Below are positions 1 through 11,185 of a stretch of DNA of 64,000 nt, one piece after another; positions within the stretch are counted from its first letter, which is position 1, and each line of letters begins with the position of its first letter. The position numbers and the translations under genes are program-made. This DNA is from Papio anubis (lineage: Eukaryota > Chordata > Mammalia > Primates > Cercopithecidae): NCBI RefSeq assembly GCF_008728515.1, contig NC_044995.1, forward strand, positions 41,455,576-41,519,575. Direction: 5' to 3'. The notes under the pieces are model-generated. The model worked only from the letters and a program-made list of their open reading frames with translations. It was not told the DNA's origin and ran no database searches.

Positions 1-764
1 TTAAACTAAGGGCATATACCTTTCAGAACCTTCTAGTGAGGATCTCTTACCCCACCCTCCCATAGGACAACTCCCCATCATTTATCCAAAAACAACTAGA
101 AGGTCCCTTCCCCGTCATTTTGGAATACTCCAGAATACGGCATTAGTCTCTTTATCTAGCTCCCAGTCCCACCTCCAGACCTATTCCTTAAATCCTGAGT
201 CTCCTGGGTAGTGTACCTGCCAAGCGAGCCACTGGAGTGTGGGAAGAAAGTTCTAGCGCTTCTATTTCTTGCCGTGTGTAACATTTTATTATGAAATATT
301 TAAGACTTCCACAAAGCTCCAAAGACTATTCTTGGGAAGACCTATTTCTGTCACATAAAGAGGTTAATCTTTACTACTGTGGAGAATGGTTTGGTCCTGC
401 CGAGTGGGAGGGCCCCCCCCCCGCAGCGTAGTGTACCTGCCACACCCTCCTCCCTCTGGCAGGGAGCTGTTCCTGTCCTACCGCTGAGAACCCGGTGGTT
501 GTAGTGGCACGTAAGGGAGGCAGGGGGCTTCAGCGTCTCCAGCACAGGTTCAAGGACAGGCAAGCTTGCGTTCCAATCCTAGTCCTGCCTCTTGCTGCTT
601 CTTTCTTTCTTTGATGTGGCAAGACTCAGGCCTCCCTGAGCCCGTATGAAACCTGGGATACTATGACCCCACCTCCCTGAGACCTTTGTAAGAATAAATT
701 AAGACTGGGTCAAGAAAACTTGGGGCAGGTTTGGAAGGAAGCATTGTGGAGGGGAAGGAGAGAT

Positions 765-985
765 CGCTGTGGTTCTGAGCACAGGCCTGACTAGGTTCAA
801 ATCTCAGCTCTGTCTGTATCACTCACATGCTGCGTGACTGCCAGGGAATTGTTTGATTGCTCTGTGCCTGAGCACCTGAGAATCTGAATGATGTCCACCC
901 CATAGGGTTGTTGTAAGGGTTACCTTATTCGTTTAATATTTGTAATCCTTTTGGGGCAGTAGCTATTACCGTCATCATCATTTAA
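765..985 (+). repeat. MIR
   Basis: Matches the MIR pattern across most of its length, with TTCAAATCTCAGCTCTG, GTGACTG, CTCTGTGCCT and ATAGGGTTGTTGTAAGG. Confidence 0.8.
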
Positions 986-1018
986 ATAATTTTTGTGAAT
1001 GGTTAAAAAAAAATTCCA

Positions 1019-1510
1019 TAGCCACATGTGGTGGCACATGCCTATAGTCCTAGCTACTCAGGAGGCTGAGGCAGAAGGATCATTTGAGCCCAGAAGTTCA
1101 AGTCCAGCCTGAGCAACATAGCAAGACCTTGTCTGTCTTTCTTTTTTCTTTTTTTTAATTTTGATTTGTTTGTTTTTTTGGTTTTTTTTTTCGAGACAGG
1201 GTCTTGCTTTGTCACCCAGGCTGGAGTGCAGTGGTGCCATCTCGGCTCACTGCAACTTCCACCTTCCGGGCTCAAGTGATCTTCCTATTTCTGCCTCCTG
1301 AGTAGCTGGGACCATAGGTGCACACCACCATTCCTGGTTGATTTTTGTATTTTTGGTAGAGACAGGGTTTCACCATGTTGCCCAGGCTGGTCTCACACTC
1401 CTGAGTTCAGGCGATCCACCCACCTCAGCCTCACAAAGTGCCGGGATTGTAGGTGTGAGCCACCAAGCCTGGCCTAAGACCTTGTCTTTTCAAAAAAAAA
1501 AAAAAAAAAT
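1019..1510. mobile_element. Alu inserted in the tail of another Alu
   Basis: A partial sense Alu (1019-1134) is interrupted by an antisense Alu (about 1140-1475). The host's AAGACCTTGTCT is duplicated at 1123-1134 and 1476-1487, followed by its A tail. Confidence 0.88.
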
Positions 1511-1941
1511 TCCAAAGGTTCCAAAAGGGGACAAATGAATCCCTTTTCCTAGCCCCAGCTCGCCGACTCTCCTGCCCAGTGACAGCTGCTGTTAATGGTT
1601 TCTTCTAATGAGTTGTATGACATTGAGATTTCATGAACCTCAGTTTCCCTAACTCTAAGGCAGGAGGGTAGTGACACCTGTGGGCCCTGCTTGCTGGGGT
1701 GCCTTCTCCCCTGCTCAGCCTGCTACAGCCCCTCCCCAATGGGAGGTGTAAAGCCCAGGCTGGGCAGGCTGCCGCCCCCACCAACTCCAAGAGGCCTTTT
1801 TTGGCTGTGGCCTCCCTGGCGGCTATTCAGAGGACACAGGGGAGACTGATGGCTGCCCAGCAGTGGCTTGCAGGGTGGCAGGCAGGCTCCAGGGTGACTC
1901 AGGCTCATCGTGGAGGAAGGGAGTTGCAGAGGCCACAGTTG

Positions 1942-2698
1942 CTTTTTTTTTTCTTTTTTTTAAGACAGAGTCTCACTCTATTGCCCAGACTGGAGTGCAG
2001 TGGTGCCCTCTCGGCTCACTGCAACCTCCACCTCCTGGGTTCAAGCAATTCTCCTGCCTCAGCCTCCTGAGTAACTGGAACTACAGGTGCGTGCCACCAT
2101 GCCTGGCTACTTTTTCTATTTTTTTTAGTAGAGACCGGGTTTCCCCATGTTGGCCAGGCTGGTCCCAAACTCCTGACCTCATGATCTGCCCGCTTGGCTT
2201 CCCAAAGTGTTGGGATTACAGGCATGAGCCACCCTGCCCAGCAACTTTTTTTTTTTAAGAGATGGAATCTCACTGTGTTACCCAGGCTGGCCTCGAATTC
2301 CTAAGCTCAAGTGATCCTCCCACCTCAGCCTCCCAAAGTGCTAGGATTATAGGCATGGGCCACTGTGCCAGTCTGCAGCTGCAGTTTATCTCATGAGGGA
2401 TAGCTTTTTTTTTTTTTTTTTTTGAGACAGGGTCATGCTCTGTCACCCAGGCTGGAGTGCACTAGTGCGATCTTGGTTCACTGCAACTTCTGCCTCAGGT
2501 TCAAGCGATTCTGCCTCAGCCCCTGGAGTGGCTGGGATTGCAGGTGCTCGCCACCACGCCCAGCTACTTTTCATATTCTTAGTAGAGATGGGGTTTCACC
2601 ATGTTGGCCAGGCTGGTCTCACACTCCTGACCTCGGGTGATCCACTCGCCTCAGCCTCCCAAAGTGCTGGGATTACAGGCGTGAGCCACCACGCCCAA
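1942..2698 (-). mobile_element. Three antisense Alu units in tandem
   Basis: Two full-length antisense Alus (about 1942-2243 and 2406-2698) flank a single-monomer unit (2244-2373). Confidence 0.85.
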
Positions 2699-2924
2699 CC
2701 ATGTAGGCCTTCTTGACCCCTTATTCATATGGGGGAATCCGAGGCTCAGGCTGGCTGTGTCAGTCCCCTGGGGTATTAGAATAGGGGCCAGGTCTGCCTA
2801 GCCCTGCCCTAGAACCTGGGGACACAGCCTCAGATAAGGCACAGAAATGAGTCAGCAGACCATTCAAGTGGCAGTGACAAGGACGGAGATGGTAACAGTG
2901 GGACACGCCTACTGAGGGCTGTTT

Positions 2925-3440
2925 TGGAAGCATTTTCCATAGAGTTACTCAGTCCTCACGGTGATCCTGTGAGACTCCGTTTCACAGAGGGGAAGACCAA
3001 GGCCGGGAGAGGTTTCAGTGACATGGCCAAAGTTCATCTCCCATCAGTGGCACAGCCGGGTGCTGTGACCATGTAGTAACAACCACTCCCAGTTATTGAG
3101 CGTGTGCTCTGGGCCAGAAATTAAACTAAGCATTTGACGACATTTCCTTTTTAAAGCACCAGAGTGCTCCCCAGAGAGAGAGAGAGAGAGACTATCCCCT
3201 TACACAGATGGTAATGACTCTGGCCAGCGCAGGAAGGGTGCATGCTGAGGGCCCGCATGGCTCGGGACATTTTACTTTAATCATCTCCTTAGTTTCTTCT
3301 GAGACGAGCTTGTGCGGTCAGCATTGTTGACTGTTTGACAAGATGAGAAAACTGAGGTTCCAGGAGGTTAGGGGATGGCCCAGGGATACCCAGCCAGTAC
3401 ATGGTGGCTGTGGGCTAGGACCCAGGGCCGGTGCCCCAAG
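2925..3440 (-). repeat. Antisense MIR fragments
   Basis: Two or three MIR-like pieces, around 2925-3075, 3090-3150 and 3270-3440, with GATGAGAAAACTGAGG and related words. An (AG)n run (3172-3191) separates them. Confidence 0.65.
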
Positions 3441-4164
3441 GCTGTCCTCCAGCACCCTCACCATGTCAGATGGTCACAGGAGGTCCTTTGGGGATCAGTG
3501 GTGCCCCAGGCAGGGAACATTTGGGGAAGGCTCTGTCGAAGCTGAGTTTTGGGTGCAAAGCAGGTAAGGGAACCGCACGTGCAGAGGCCAAGAGGCAAGA
3601 GAAAGGCCACACTTTCCAGGAACCATGAGGGCCAGCATCTGCCTGGGACCCAGGACCAGGATGCCAGGATCAGAAGTCCCATCTGAATTCATACCCCCCA
3701 AGACGTGGTAGTGGGGAGGACTCTGGTCACGTGGTCAAATGCGCGGGTTTCACCGGCCTCCCTGGCAGCAGCTGTGCCTGGATTGGAGAGGGACAGCAAT
3801 TGAAGGTGGTGGCATGTTTCCGGGTTTGATCAGCGGCTCTGAATAGAACAGCCCCCACTGAGGTTCAGGAGGGGTGATGGTGGAGCCACATAGGGGTCTC
3901 CGGAGGGTCCTGAATGATCCGATGGGGATTCAGATGGAGGTCTGAGCGAGGCAGGGAGTGAGGTGGGGACCAGGAGCCTGAGGAGATGAGGCATTGTTAT
4001 CAGGAGAAAGGAATGCCTGGGGAGTGACATCTGGGGCTCTGGTGAGCGGGAAGCAGGTAGACACCAAGCTGGGGCTCAGGAGGGCATGCTGGGCTGGAGA
4101 CAGAGCTAAGGGGTCCTAGGCAGTGATCCTGGAGCAAGGTTATGGGTGGAACAAAGAAACATCT

Positions 4165-5303
4165 AGAAGGGGCCCTGGTACAGTGGCTCATGCCTGTAAT
4201 CCCAGTAATTTGGGAGGCCAAGGTGGGTGGATCACTTGAGGTCAGGAGTTCCAGATCAGCCTGACCAACATGGAGAAACCTGGTCTCTACTAAAAATATA
4301 AAATTACCCTGGTGTGGTGGTGCATGCCTGTAATCCCAGCTACTCAGAAGGCTGAGGCAGGAAAATCTCTTGAAAACGGGAGGCAGAGGTTGCAGTGAGC
4401 CAAGATCGTACCACTGCACTCCAGCCTGGGAGACTCCATCTAAAAAAAAAAACAAAAAAAAAACAATAGCCGGGCATGGTGGTTTCTGTGCACCTTTAGT
4501 CCTAGCTAGTTGGGAGGTTGAGGCAGGAGGATCTCTTGAGCCTGGGAGGTAAAGGCTGCAGTGAACCATGCTCGCACCACTGCACTCTAGTCTGCATGAC
4601 AACAAGACCTTGTTCAAAGAAAACCAAACAAAATAAAAACAAAAAAACAAGCATTTGCTGAGCCCCTGCTTTGCGCCAGGCCAAGTTCCTGGTTCTGGAG
4701 ACAAAATGGCAAACACATTCCCATATTTAGAGAGCGGGGCGGGGCAGTACCCAAAAACGTGATAAACAATTGTCATATGATGTGAGTGGTGGCTGGTGTT
4801 GAGGCAGGGAATTCCAGACGGGGGCAGCGGGAGGTTGCCATCAATAGGAAGGTGGTTAGGGAAGGGGTCCTCGCTAAGGCAACATGGAGCCCAGATGGTG
4901 CGGGTGCCATAGAGTCAGCTGTGGGGGGATCTGAGGGAAAATCATTCCAAGTAGTTGGAACAGCCAGTGTGAAGGCCTTGAAGTTCAAGAAAAAAGCAGG
5001 CTCTGCAGAGCAGAGTGGCTCCTGCCTGTGGTCCCAGCACTTTGGGAGGCCGAGGCGGAAGAATCGCTTGAACCCAGGACTTCAAGACCCGTCTGGGCAA
5101 CATGGCGAAACCCCATCTTTACTGCAAATACAAAAATTAGCTGGGCGTGGTGGTGCACACCTGTAGTCCCAGCTACTCGGGAGGCGAGGTGGGAGGATTG
5201 CCTGAGCCCAGGGAGGTCGAGGCTTCAGTAAGTCGTCATTGGGCCACTGCACTCTGACCTGGGCGACAGAGTGAGACCCTGTTTTTTTGTTTTTTTTCTA
5301 AAA
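4165..5303 (+). mobile_element. Sense Alus in CDC37 intron 1
   Basis: An older full Alu at about 4165-4450, a right-monomer-like partial at about 4455-4660, and a third Alu at about 5008-5303. The sequence between them (4670-5000) looks like L2. Confidence 0.8.
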
Positions 5304-5666
5304 GAAAAAAAAAATGGTCTCAAGAAAAGGTGAGAAAAGTGAGGGGCCAGTGTGGCTGGAAGGAAGAGTTACCAGGGGAGGTGCCGGGGCAGATTGTGTA
5401 GGGCCTACGTAGGCTGTGGTGACAACCTGGACTCTGCTCTGAGTGAGATGGGAGCCGCCAGGGTTCTGAGCGGAGGACGGAGGGACCGGACCCCACTTGG
5501 GTGTGCGTCGGCACCTGTGGGGGCAGGGGCGGAAGCTGGGAGACCAGGGCACGGGAGGGGGAGGCATACTTTTTCCCGGGGCCATCTCTGGTGCGGGGAT
5601 TGGGTATGGGGCTGGGGGTAAGGGACAGGCCGCTCCCCAGAGTTGATAGGCCGCCCCTGCCCGTAG

Positions 5667-5942
5667 GCCCGGGTGGAGCGCATGGAGCAGTTCCAGAAGG
5701 AGAAGGAGGAACTGGACAGGGGCTGCCGCGAGTGCAAGCGCAAGGTGGCCGAATGCCAGAGGAAGCTGAAGGAGCTAGAGGTGGCTGAGGGCGGCAAGGC
5801 AGAGCTGGAGCGGCTGCAGGCCGAGGCACAGCAGCTGCGCAAAGAGGAGCGGAGCTGGGAGCAGAAGCTGGAAGAGATGCGCAAGAAGGAGAAGAGCATG
5901 CCCTGGAACGTGGACACGCTCAGCAAAGACGGCTTCAGCAAG
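5667..5942 (+). CDS. CDC37: CDC37 exon 2 (residues 35-126)
   Basis: The exon starts in phase 0 with Ala35-Arg-Val-Glu-Arg after the CCCGTAG acceptor and ends at Lys126 before a GTGTGC donor. It encodes most of the kinase-interacting N-terminal domain. That domain is a long charged, heptad-patterned coiled coil rich in Glu, Lys, Gln and Leu, followed by the Met-Pro-Trp-Asn segment. The ATG at 5682 inside it is an internal Met, not the start codon. Confidence 0.97.
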
Positions 5943-6326
5943 GTGTGCGGGGCAGGCGGGGCGGGCAGTGCACTTGCGCAGCCAGCGAGTATGCAGCCAG
6001 GACGCATGCGCACCCAATGCCTGGTCAGGGGAGGACCGCGGCGGTGTAGTTGAAGAGTGTGGTGTGGGGCGGAGAGCTGAGGGACGGACGGGGGCCACGT
6101 GGGAGGGGGGACAGGCTTGGAGGGCCGGGCGGATGAAACACCCCACCGGTCCCCTCCTCTGATCTGCCCCAAGGCCCATGCCCACGCTCCCGCCACCTTG
6201 ATGCTCATGGCTTCGTCACCACCTCCGCCGTGGATGGGATGGGCGCTGCGGCCACGGCCCGCCCGGCCGCACTCGAGGCGCTCCGCAGCCTTGCCCCAGC
6301 CCACTCCCCCTCTCACCCTACCACAG

Positions 6327-6435
6327 AGCATGGTCAACACCAAGCCCGAGAAGACAGAGGAGGACTCAGAGGAGGTGAGGGAGCAGAAACACAAGACCTT
6401 CGTGGAAAAGTACGAGAAACAGATCAAGCACTTTG
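6327..6435 (+). CDS. CDC37: CDC37 exon 3 (residues 127-163)
   Basis: The exon opens with Ser-Met-Val-Asn-Thr-Lys after an ACCACAG acceptor and ends one base into Gly163 before GTGAGT. It encodes the acidic and lysine-rich linker that leads into the HSP90-binding middle domain. Confidence 0.97.
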
Positions 6436-6527
6436 GTGAGTGGGGCGTGTGAGGTTATGGGGGGCAAGGTCGGGGCAGGCCCTTTGCCTCCAGGGCCCTC
6501 CAGCACCTTGCCAGCATCTTCCCACAG

Positions 6528-6643
6528 GCATGCTCCGCCGCTGGGATGACAGCCAAAAGTACCTGTCAGACAATGTCCACCTGGTGTGCGAGGAGACGGC
6601 CAATTACCTGGTCATCTGGTGCATTGACCTTGAGGTGGAGGAG
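6528..6643 (+). CDS. CDC37: CDC37 exon 4 (residues 163-201)
   Basis: The exon begins by completing Gly163 and continues Met164-Leu-Arg-Arg167-Trp. Met164 and Arg167 are known HSP90 contact residues in the family and both are present here. It ends at Glu201 before GTGAGT. Confidence 0.97.
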
Positions 6644-6727
6644 GTGAGTGGAGCTTTCCCCAGGGCTGTGAAAAGGCGCTGCCCTGAGGCCGCCACTTGG
6701 TAACACTGTGCCTGTTCTCCCTGGCAG

Positions 6728-6850
6728 AAATGTGCACTCATGGAGCAGGTGGCCCACCAGACAATCGTCATGCAGTTTATCCTGGAGCTGGCCAAGAGCC
6801 TGAAAGTGGACCCCCGGGCCTGCTTCCGGCAGTTCTTCACTAAGATTAAG
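6728..6850 (+). CDS. CDC37: CDC37 exon 5 (residues 202-242)
   Basis: This phase-0 exon opens Lys202-Cys-Ala-Leu205. Leu205 is the other family residue known to form the hydrophobic HSP90 contact with Met164, and it is conserved. The exon ends in Thr-Lys-Ile-Lys before GTAGGG. Confidence 0.97.
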
Positions 6851-7041
6851 GTAGGGTCCCCTGAGCTGCCAGGTGGCTGGAGGCCCCCTCCCCAGGGAAC
6901 CAGCCCACAGTGCTCTGGGTAAGGCCGACTCCTGTCCACTGGGACTCAAGCCCCTCCAATCACCAAATCCTAGATCAGGAGAGGGCGGGGCCCAGGAGGG
7001 GGAGAGAAGTAGGTGGATGCTGCCAGACTTTAAAAGTGGCG

Positions 7042-7422
7042 GTCAGGCCAGGCTTGGTGACTGAGTCCTATAGTCCAAGTCTTTGGGAGGCTGAAGCAGG
7101 AGGACCACTTGAGCTCAGGAATTTGTGAGCTGTGGTGTGCCACTGCACTCCAGCCGGGGTGACAGAGCAAAACTGCATTACAAAAAAAAAATGGGAGCAC
7201 TAGGATGTGCTGGAGGTCCCCATGTGGATATGTGGGTAAAGGACAGAGGTGAGGGTGCCTCTAGGGCTCTGGGCTTTTTTTTGTTTTTGAGACCGAGTCT
7301 TGCTATCACCAAGGCTGGAGTGCAATGGCGTGATCTCAGCTCACTGCAACCCCTGCCTCCTGGGTTCAAGCAATTCTCATGCCTCAGCCTCCCAAGTAGC
7401 TGGCATTACAGGCGCCTGCCAG
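7042..7422. mobile_element. Two partial Alus in CDC37 intron 5
   Basis: A sense monomer (about 7042-7190) and an antisense partial (about 7272-7422), separated by unique sequence. Confidence 0.8.
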
Positions 7423-7786
7423 CCTCTCGGGTTTTTAACTTGCGCACCTGGAGGAACAGGGCTACCCTTACCAAGACTGGGGAGACCAAGGACAAGGCAG
7501 GCTGGGAGGTGGCCGTGTTGAGTTAGAGGTGCCCATGCAGGGACACTGAGGACACGAGTGTCTCGGATCTGCAGTAGAGCAGGGCTCCAAAGGAGGTGGT
7601 CTTTAGCAAATGCCAGATGAGGTCCCTGGCAGGGGAGCCCAGGCCTTGGGGAGCTCTTTATGTAAGTCAGGAACAGACTTAGGGAGCCCTGGGGCACCTC
7701 TGAGGAGCTGTGGCTGGAGGGTCCTGGGCCCCCAGTCCCTCCTGAGCACTGGGCCAAGTCTAGTGAGCACTGCCCGACCCCCATAG

Positions 7787-7969
7787 ACAGCCGATCGCCA
7801 GTACATGGAGGGCTTCAACGACGAGCTAGAAGCCTTCAAGGAGCGTGTGCGGGGCCGTGCCAAGCTGCGCATTGAGAAGGCCATGAAGGAGTACGAGGAG
7901 GAGGAGCGCAAGAAGCGGCTTGGCCCCGGTGGCCTGGACCCTGTCGAGGTCTACGAGTCCCTCCCTGAG
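7787..7969 (+). CDS. CDC37: CDC37 exon 6 (residues 243-303)
   Basis: Phase-0 exon from Thr243 to Glu303, with CCCATAG acceptor and GTGCGG donor. It encodes the long charged helix of the middle domain, with a Glu-Tyr-Glu-Glu-Glu-Glu-Arg-Lys-Lys run. The preceding intron (6851-7786) carries two partial Alus. Confidence 0.97.
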
Positions 7970-8069
7970 GTGCGGCTCCCCAGCCCAGGCGGGCAGCAGG
8001 AGGACCCTGAGCGGGACCCCCCAGGGCACAGGGACCCAGCCCCTGACCCCAGCCCCTCTATACCCCCAG

Positions 8070-8141
8070 GAACTCCAAAAGTGCTTCGATGTGAAGGACG
8101 TGCAGATGCTGCAAGACGCCATCAGCAAGATGGACCCCACC
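8070..8141 (+). CDS. CDC37: CDC37 exon 7 (residues 304-327)
   Basis: A short 72-nt phase-0 exon, from Glu304-Leu-Gln-Lys-Cys to Met-Asp-Pro-Thr327. It has a CCCCCAG acceptor and GTGAGT donor and encodes part of the middle-to-C-terminal helical region. The following intron is 1.7 kb and holds Alus and a hAT remnant. Confidence 0.97.
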
Positions 8142-8527
8142 GTGAGTAACCCCCACGTCCCATGCCTTTCCAGCGGGCCATGTGTCTCCCCCAGCCCTGT
8201 GTCCCAAGTCTCTGAAGCCAGTTGGTGAAAGTGCCCCTCCAAGGCTTCTCCAAGGACTAAGGGGGGTCGTGTTACCTTGGCACACACCCACATTTATTGA
8301 GCACCTACTGTGTCCCAGCATCCAGCAGATAAATGCTGAGCTTTGAGCGTATGTCCCTTGTGACTGATAGTCACTGTTACTGTGACTGAGTCCAGCCTCA
8401 GTTTCCTTATGCAAACCATATTTTCTCTCAATATCAGCTCACAAAACGTGTGGGGAAAGGAGCTGAGCACATGGCAGGGGCTGGTAAATGCTGGCTGTTA
8501 ATTGGATTTTGTCTGTTTTTTTGTGTT

Positions 8528-8985
8528 TGTGTTTTTTTTTTTTTTTTTTTTTGAGACAGAGTCTCACTCTGTCACCCAGGCTGGAGTGCAATGGTGCTAT
8601 TTCTGCTCACTGCAAACTCCGCCTCCCGGGTTTACGCCATTCTCCTGCCTCAGCCTCCCGAGTAGCTGGGACTACAGGCGCCCACCACCACGCCCGGCTA
8701 ATTTTTTGTATTGTTTAGTAGAGACAGGGTTTCACCGTGTTACCCATGATGGTCTCGATCTCCTGACCTCGTGATCCGCCCGCCTTGGCCTCCCAGAGTG
8801 CTGGGATTACAGGCGTGAGCCACTGCACCCGGCCATCTGTTTTTTTTTGACAGACAGGGTCTTCCTCTCTCACCCAGGCTGCAGCCTCCACCTCCCAGGC
8901 TCAAGTGATCCTCCCACCTCAGCCTCCCCAAGTAGCTGGGATTATAGGCTGACACCATGACATCTCACTGATTTTTTTTCTAAAA
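8528..8985 (-). mobile_element. Antisense AluY and fragment in CDC37 intron 7
   Basis: A full antisense AluY (about 8528-8835) followed by an antisense left-part fragment (about 8840-8985) that lacks its middle. Confidence 0.83.
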
Positions 8986-9187
8986 ATTATGTTTTTATAA
9001 AGAAGGTCTCACTGGCTGTATTTTTGGAAGTGGCAATAGATGTTGAATCTAAGTAGGACACGATTGACCCTATTCCTACCACTTGGCTCACTGGTTGGTC
9101 ACCCTGGTTTTCTTGTCTGTAAAATGGGTCTAGCTGCAGGACTGGCCATGAGTTTCTAGAAGCTTCTATGGGCATAGCCATCTAGAC

Positions 9188-9394
9188 CAGGTTCTGCAAA
9201 CCGCAGCTCCCAGACTCACTGCCTGTCTTTATAATAAAGTTTTATTGCAACAAAGAAGCCATGCTTAATTGTTTCACTGTCATCTACAACCGATCTTGCT
9301 CTGCCACAGAGTTGAGTCGTGACGGAGACCATATGGCTTGCGGAAGCAGAAATATTTAGTCAGTCCCTTTACTAAAAAAATTTGCTGGCTTTTG
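9188..9394. mobile_element. hAT-type DNA transposon remnant in CDC37 intron 7
   Basis: The ends resemble the inverted termini CAGGnnTnnGCAAAC of non-autonomous hAT elements, and imperfect 8-bp flanks ATCTAGAC (9180-9187) and TTCTAGAT (9395-9402) fit a target duplication. The interior has the AATAAAGTTTTATTGCAAC and AGAGTTGAGT words common in this family. I do not assign the subfamily. Confidence 0.6.
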
Positions 9395-9447
9395 TTCTAG
9401 ATTGCACTATCTAAATTTAAATTAAAGTTAAATAAAATTTAAAGTTC

Positions 9448-9735
9448 CAGCTGAGTACGGTGGCTCACGCCTGTAATCTCAGCGCTTTGGGAGGCCAAGG
9501 CAGGCGGATCACCTGAGGTCAGGAGTTTGAGACCAGCCTGGCCAACATGGCAAAACCCCATCTCTACTAAAAGTAAAAAAATCAGCCAGGCATGGTGACA
9601 GGCGTCTGTAACCCCAGCTACTTGGGAGGCTGAGGCACTTGAACCTGGGAGGTGGAGGTTGCAGTGAGCCGAGATTGCACCATTGCACTCCAGCCTGGGT
9701 GACAGAGTGAGACCCCATCTCAAATAAATTGGTTA
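9448..9735 (+). mobile_element. Sense Alu 100 nt before CDC37 exon 8
   Basis: A near-full sense Alu of older type with a small deletion after GGCTGAGGCA. It ends close to the exon 8 acceptor region. Confidence 0.85.
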
Positions 9736-9833
9736 AATATCAATAGGCAGGAAGCCAGCTTGGGGATGTGCAGGGGATAATGGGGACCCCGGGGTGGTGG
9801 CCCCACCTCATCTGCCTGCCCTTCTCCTCACAG

Positions 9834-9989
9834 GACGCGAAGTACCACATGCAACGCTGCATTGACTCCGGCCTCTGGGTCCCCAACTCTAAGGCCAGTG
9901 AGGCCAAGGAGGGAGAGGAGGCAGGTCCTGGGGACCCGCTGCTGGAAGCTGTTCCCAAGACGGGAGATGAGAAGGATGTCAGCGTGTGA
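9834..9989 (+). CDS. CDC37: CDC37 exon 8, coding part (residues 328-378 and stop)
   Basis: The exon starts Asp328-Ala-Lys-Tyr-His after a CCTCACAG acceptor and ends Asp-Val-Ser-Val with TGA at 9987-9989. It encodes the small C-terminal domain and a Glu/Gly/Pro-rich acidic tail that looks disordered. Confidence 0.97.
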   Translation, partial: DAKYHMQRCIDSGLWVPNSKASEAKEGEEAGPGDPLLEAVPKTGDEKDVSV

Positions 9990-10410
9990 CCTTCCCCAGC
10001 TACCACCACCACCTGCTTCCAGGCCCCTATGTGCCCCTTTTCAGAAAACAGATAGATGCCATCTCGCCCGCTCCTGGCTTCCTCCACTTGCGCTGCTCGG
10101 CCCAGCCCGGGGGGCCCGCCCAGCCCTCCCTGGCCTCTCCACTGTCCCCACTCTCCAGCGCCCATTCAAGTCTCTGCTTTGAGTCAAGGGGCTTCACTGC
10201 CTGCAGCCCCCCATCAGCATTATGCCAAAGGCCCGGGGGTCCGGGGAGGGGCAGAGGTTGCCAGGCTGGTCCACCAGGTAGTAGGGGAGGGTCCCCAGCC
10301 AAGGGGCCAGCTCTGGTCACTGGGCTCTGTTTTCACTGTTCGTCTGCTGTCTGTGTCTTCTATTTGGCAAACAGCAATGATGTTCCAATAAAGAATTTCA
10401 GATGCTCTCT
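9990..10410 (+). other. CDC37: CDC37 3' UTR
   Basis: GC-rich, C-rich sequence from the stop codon to the polyadenylation region. It contains no Alu. The cleavage point near 10410 is inferred from the hexamer position. Confidence 0.8.
10387..10392 (+). terminator. CDC37 polyadenylation signal AATAAA
   Basis: A canonical AATAAA hexamer about 400 nt after the CDC37 stop codon. It is followed within 30-50 nt by T/G-rich sequence, as expected of a functional site. Confidence 0.85.
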
Positions 10411-10649
10411 GGGCTGCTGGAGGGCTGTTCAGGCAGCTCATCTCTTCTAGGTGGGAGAGAAACCTGGTGGAATTATTGAGGACTGAGCCTGTGCTTCTCT
10501 GGTCCTTTGCCCACCAGCCATCGTGGGTCCTCGTCTCACACATGCTGTTCCACCACTTGGAACAGTCTTCCTCCAGAGGCCTCAAAAGCCTCCAACCTTC
10601 AGTTCTCACCTACCCACTCCCCTGTCCCTACTTGAACCTCCAGAAGGCA

Positions 10650-10725
10650 GGGTTGCCCAAGCTGATCACCACCAGAGGGCAGTAGTGATCTGCAAACCAA
10701 GTCAACGTTCCCTAGGGTTTTGTGG
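10650..10725 (+). promoter_or_regulatory. CTCF-like element, copy 1
   Basis: Contains CCACCAGAGGGCAG (10669-10682), a close match to the known CTCF core motif. The surrounding 75 nt are homologous to a second copy 2.1 kb downstream in the same orientation. It lies 240 nt past the CDC37 poly(A) site. Binding is inferred from the motif. Confidence 0.6.
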
Positions 10726-10890
10726 ATCTTCCCCACCTGCCCGCAGACCCCCGCCCTTCCAGCTTCCTTACCACCTTTTGGAGCAGCATCCTGGACTATA
10801 TCTCCCCACCCTATGGCCAGCACTGGCCCCAACAGATGTGTTTTGGTTTTTTGGGTTTTTTTGTTTTTGTTTTTGTTTTTTGTTTTTTGT

Positions 10891-11179
10891 TTTTTTTGAG
10901 ACGGAGTCTCGCTCTGTGGCGCAGGCTGGAGTGCAGTGGCCGGATCTCAGCTCACTGCAAGCTCCACCTCCCGGGTTTACGCCATTCTCCTGCCTTAGCC
11001 TCCCGAGTAGCTGGGACTACAGGCGCCCGCCACCTTGCCCGGCTAATTTTTTGTATTTTTTAGTAGAGACAGGGTTTCACCGGGTTAGCCAGGATGGTCT
11101 TGATCTCCTGACCTCGTGATCCGCCTGTCTCGGCTTCCCAAAGTGCTGGGATTACAGGCTTGAGCCACTGCGCCCGGCC
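10891..11179 (-). mobile_element. AluYR (antisense)
   Basis: Shows GTGGCCGGATCTCAG, GGTTTACGCC and CAGGCTTGAGCCACTGCGCCCGG, the reverse complements of the AluYR markers. It lies 500 nt past the CDC37 3' end. Confidence 0.88.
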
Positions 11180-11185
11180 TTGGTT

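Larger units (their letters stand above)
1..5666 (+). other. CDC37: CDC37 intron 1, 3' part
   Basis: No coding exon is visible. The stretch holds MIR remnants, antisense and sense Alus, a short (AG)n run near 3172-3191 and L2-like sequence at about 4670-5000 and 5320-5480. The last 250 nt before exon 2 are GC-rich. The intron ends with a pyrimidine-rich tract and CCCGTAG at 5660-5666. Confidence 0.85.
1..10410 (+). other. CDC37: CDC37 transcription unit, 5'-truncated by the window edge
   Basis: CDC37 is the cytosolic HSP90 co-chaperone that recognises protein kinases and delivers them to HSP90. Coding exons 2-8 lie at 5667-5942, 6327-6435, 6528-6643, 6728-6850, 7787-7969, 8070-8141 and 9834-9989. 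They sum to 1,035 nt, which is 344 codons plus stop. With the 34 residues of exon 1 known in human CDC37 this gives the family length of 378. Every junction is GT-AG and the phases agree. Exon 1, with the start codon and the Ser13 phosphosite known from the family, is upstream of the window. Gene identity is based on recognising the protein; the missing exon 1 is inferred. Confidence 0.97.

Noticed and set aside
4000..4776. 258-residue antisense frame
   Set aside because: Most of it is antisense Alu translation; many similar frames across the window were dropped for the same reason.
5405..6427. 340-residue antisense open frame over CDC37 exons 2-3
   Set aside because: It is the GC-rich shadow of the sense exons and introns, with low-complexity Ser/Pro composition.
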